Assembly: GCA_002803225.1 (NCBI GenBank)
Contig: NXFV01001473.1
Location: 1-31,596 of the forward strand
DNA from: Gamarada debralockiae
Lineage: Eukaryota > Ascomycota > Leotiomycetes > Helotiales > Hyphodiscaceae
Direction of reading: 5' to 3'
DNA length: 31,596 nucleotides
Shown: positions 28,904 to 31,596 of the stretch, in pieces
How the letters are laid out: each line of letters begins with the position of its first letter
Numbering within the stretch: position 1 is the first letter of the stretch
The notes under the pieces: generated by a model
What the model saw: only the letters and a program-made list of their open reading frames with translations
Databases searched by the model: none
What the model was told of the DNA's origin: nothing
Program-made: the position numbers and the translations under genes

Positions 28904-30362
28904 CTAGTCCCAGCTGAAGGTCTTAATTAGTCCGTATTCCCACATTCCAGGGTGTAATCAAATTAACTCACAGATCTAAGAATAGCTTCCACAAAATCGA
29001 GAACAGCAACCCTTGGAGGCCATTGCACAAGATACGCGTCTTGAGTCCCCTGCCAAACAGTCCAGATATCCCGTCGTCAAGGACTACCAACCTCGCAGCT
29101 TCAGCTGCACACAATCAGTTACAAACCCACAAGAGGAGGAATAGTAAGTCAGGCTCTCACTATATGATACTTTGATGTCGTTAACCTGGCGGTAAGTCTT
29201 CACGACCCTCAAGGAGTTAGAGACGGAGTCGGAAACAACGGATGCGATGAATCCAATGAAGGCGAGACGGAGCAGCCACACGATAATGGGATGTTTCGCG
29301 GGCTCAGGAATGGCTTCTGAGAGGAAATTATACTGTCACGCAGTGAGTATTGCTCGATAATTTATAGGATCAAGAGGCTGAGCTTACGGTAGCAAACCAA
29401 GGGTAATGGCCCACGAACGTAGCAGCGGCAGTGGCAATCGCACCCCACCACAGACTTCCAACCCCATTCGTCTTGATGCGTTGGCGAAGCAGGCTAGTTC
29501 CGTGGGCACCTTGCACCTGGAGCGTCGTCTTGAGAGTGTCGATAGGCGTGAGGATCATTCTAAAGCCAGCAGCGCTTGGGACGGCCTAGATCAGCTCGCG
29601 AACTATATAGAGGGGATACTTTGAGGACATACCATAAAGAGGCAAAGATTGTCTTGATAGGTGAAGGTAAGTTTTTCAAGTACGAATTTGACTGGAGCAG
29701 GGCAAGGATTCCAGCATTGGCTGCTGTATCTCCGAATCTCGAAACGGGTCCTATACAGTCAATTCACCTGAAACAAATCGGAATTAAAAATTCTTTCAGA
29801 GAACTTATTACCTTGGATAAGTGCAGCGCCAATGCCTTGATAATACCGTCGCAATCCTCCATCTTGGTAGAGTGTCTGAGTCGCAGTGGTGAAGGAAGTC
29901 CCGAAACGGTATTGGTAGTTCATGATTGTTCGGAGCGGCTGGAGGTGGTTAAGTCTTAGGAGACGATATGAGAGAAAAAGAGAAATGAATGCTCGTACCA
30001 TGAGAAGTAAAACCTGTAGAACCATAGCCGCAGCCCCACTCAAACCGCCTCCAAGCGCTCGTTTGAGTGCAGCTTTCAGATCGAACTACAAATAGATAAG
30101 CTAGACAGAAAAGATAGAGATATTCAGTAGTGAGACCTACATCGACATCGCCGCCGGCATCTATCCAGCCTTTGATGAAGAGGGCAAGGATAAGCGCTGC
30201 AACGATGGCCCAGAATATTCTCCAGATGTACCAGGTAGCCGCAGCTGGCTTCTGCTTATCAACGCCATTTTGGTTCGGTTGGTCATCCGATTGCTCGTCG
30301 TTCAGCAATGGTGTCTGTTCATTAATGATTGTTCGGTTCTCTTCATCGCCATCGACAGCCAT
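28904..30362 (-). CDS. divergent mitochondrial carrier protein
   Basis: Eight exons on the minus strand: 30362-30141, 30085-29999, 29938-29812, 29750-29633, 29574-29388, 29332-29161, 29104-28972 and 28913-28904, giving 351 aa. It belongs to the solute-carrier-25 superfamily, six-helix carriers normally in the inner mitochondrial membrane. The middle repeat has the classic motif TPIDTLKTTLQVQG (194-207). The third repeat includes SNSLRVVKTYRQ and LFGRGLKTRILCNGLQGLLF. The first repeat is PLRTIMNYQYRFG, where the usual acidic residue is replaced. The N-terminus is extended: about 40 polar residues with TPLLNDEQ, then a hydrophobic helix (about 45-65). The last exon is 10 nt and yields the end DLWD; if that intron were retained the protein would end DL. 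The exon 5 acceptor (cccaag) is non-ideal but gives AAGFRM in frame. Substrate unknown. Confidence 0.85.
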
Positions 30363-31596
30363 AGTATTGATATAGGAATATACCTGATGTTGAGAGGTGG
30401 TGGTCCGCGGATGCCATTTCTAAAGTACCCACTCCCTGAATTACTAATTATGTCTGGCGATGGTGTGATCACCCACTTTCGCGCCGTGCCGACAAAGTCC
30501 CGTTCTTCCCGGTCACTCTGCTGCTTCCGATGAAATATGTCAGGCAGTTGGGACGAGGCCCAAACCTGCGGACATCGTGGCGATGGGGTGAAAGGCTGAC
30601 GATGTGTGAAAATTGAGGATAGAAGAGTGGTCATTCGAGAAGTCCCTTTTCCACTTGCCAACCCTTAAACCTGCATGGTCAAGATCAAATGTCTGACTGA
30701 CTTAAAACAATTCGGTGGACTGCTTAGTAATACACGCTCATCATTGGTGAAGTAAGCGAGAGCCAGATGAATGTATTGCTTCACGACCTGGGACTCTTCA
30801 TTCAGTCCATCCCTTGCTCGTTAGCTATACAAATATCACGAGCCTACGATGGCTAGTAACATCGATGAATAGATAATGGCGCACATCCTTGAGATGTTAC
30901 GTCTTGTGCTTGATGTTAGATGTAGGACTTTGCGCGAGTTTTTGTCGGAGATGACGTGCAAAAGCTCGGAGCGAAGAGGTACATCGGAACATTACCCTTG
31001 CTGTGCGCTGATGTATGAATCCCTACAGCATCCCTGATGGCAGTGCAAAGCGATTAGCCTAGATAAATCAATTAAGATGGGCTACCAAGTAGCGCCTCTT
31101 CGAGATGAGCTGCCAACAGCAAGCGACTATAGATCGAGTATTCTACCTTGGTTCTAAAGACGAACTAATGTTTCCTGCTCAGACACTAGAATGCTATCCT
31201 TCTTAACGACCCGCCTTGCCTCATCTCCAGCACAAGCCAACCCAAAACCAAGGCATCGCCCGTCCACATGTTATATATTTCCGAACTATTGCGTGTGCTG
31301 CTGGCGTCATTGTCGGATGAGGTTATTTTGCTGTGCCTTCTTTCTCTACTGCCAGGTCGCTTTGTGGTGGTTTCTTCGGTTGTGGTCGTAATACCGTATT
31401 AATTGCTCTATAAGACCATATCCACTTATAAGCACACTTATGCTTTAAAAATCAATAAAAATCAAAAATATTATTTCGTAAAATATTGTGAACTAGAAAT
31501 TTCTTCGTTTAAAACATAATTTTTATTCAAATATTTTTTGAAAATTTCGCGTGATTTTTAAAGAGGTTGTGTACCAGGTTGATACATGGGCTCTTG
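30363..31596. other. intergenic region to the end of the window
   Basis: It begins with the promoter side of the mitochondrial-carrier gene. No gene is supported in the rest; the last 200 bases are very AT-rich (long A and T runs). An open frame at 31191-31391 shows no domain. Confidence 0.4.

Noticed and set aside
1..31596. CRISPR arrays, bacterial promoters and Shine-Dalgarno sites
   Set aside because: Spliceosomal introns and the gene families show a eukaryotic nuclear genome; no spaced direct-repeat arrays were seen.

Overview
The window is nuclear DNA of a filamentous ascomycete (Pezizomycotina). Genes carry short GT-AG introns of about 40-150 nt with CTNAC-type branch sites, and the protein families are fungal: Atg29, Ku70, ferrochelatase, an AsaB/CmcJ-type oxidase-like protein, MFS and mitochondrial carriers. 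A leotiomycete is my guess from the look of the proteins. Nothing bacterial was seen: no operons, no CRISPR, no tRNA I would defend.

Layout. (1) 1-9230 is repeat-rich accessory DNA. It has a solo LTR with a perfect 5-bp target duplication and a second LTR end at the window edge, several decayed genes with in-frame stops or frameshifts, a G-poor AT-rich tract with TGATTATT hairpins, one intact two-TM RING-finger gene sandwiched between inverted repeats, an F-box/LRR-like pseudogene, and a 288-bp TIR element nested in one copy of a 76-bp duplication. (2) 9394-23006 is the gene-dense conserved part: an isoprenylcysteine methyltransferase-like protein (+), ATG29 (+, six exons including a 10-nt microexon), an AsaB/GA4-desaturase-like protein (-), Ku70 (-, with a GC-AG intron) divergent from ferrochelatase (+), and a 12-TM MFS transporter (+). 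A 438-bp AT-rich inverted-repeat element lies just upstream of the AsaB-like gene. (3) 23007-31596 is gene-poor again: gene debris, an intact protein with LEKER coiled-coil repeats and a C-terminal J-like block, a Cys-rich pseudogene, and an eight-exon divergent mitochondrial-carrier gene (-), then AT-rich sequence to the end.

The intact genes are mostly independent housekeeping functions: autophagy initiation, NHEJ/telomere maintenance, haem synthesis, transport. I see no biosynthetic gene cluster and no coherent new multigene system. The most unusual items are the inverted-repeat-flanked RING gene, the two inverted-repeat elements, the microexons, and the pseudogenes whose stops look like C-to-T changes (RIP-like). 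All exon boundaries were derived by eye from splice signals, reading frame and family conservation; no alignment was run.
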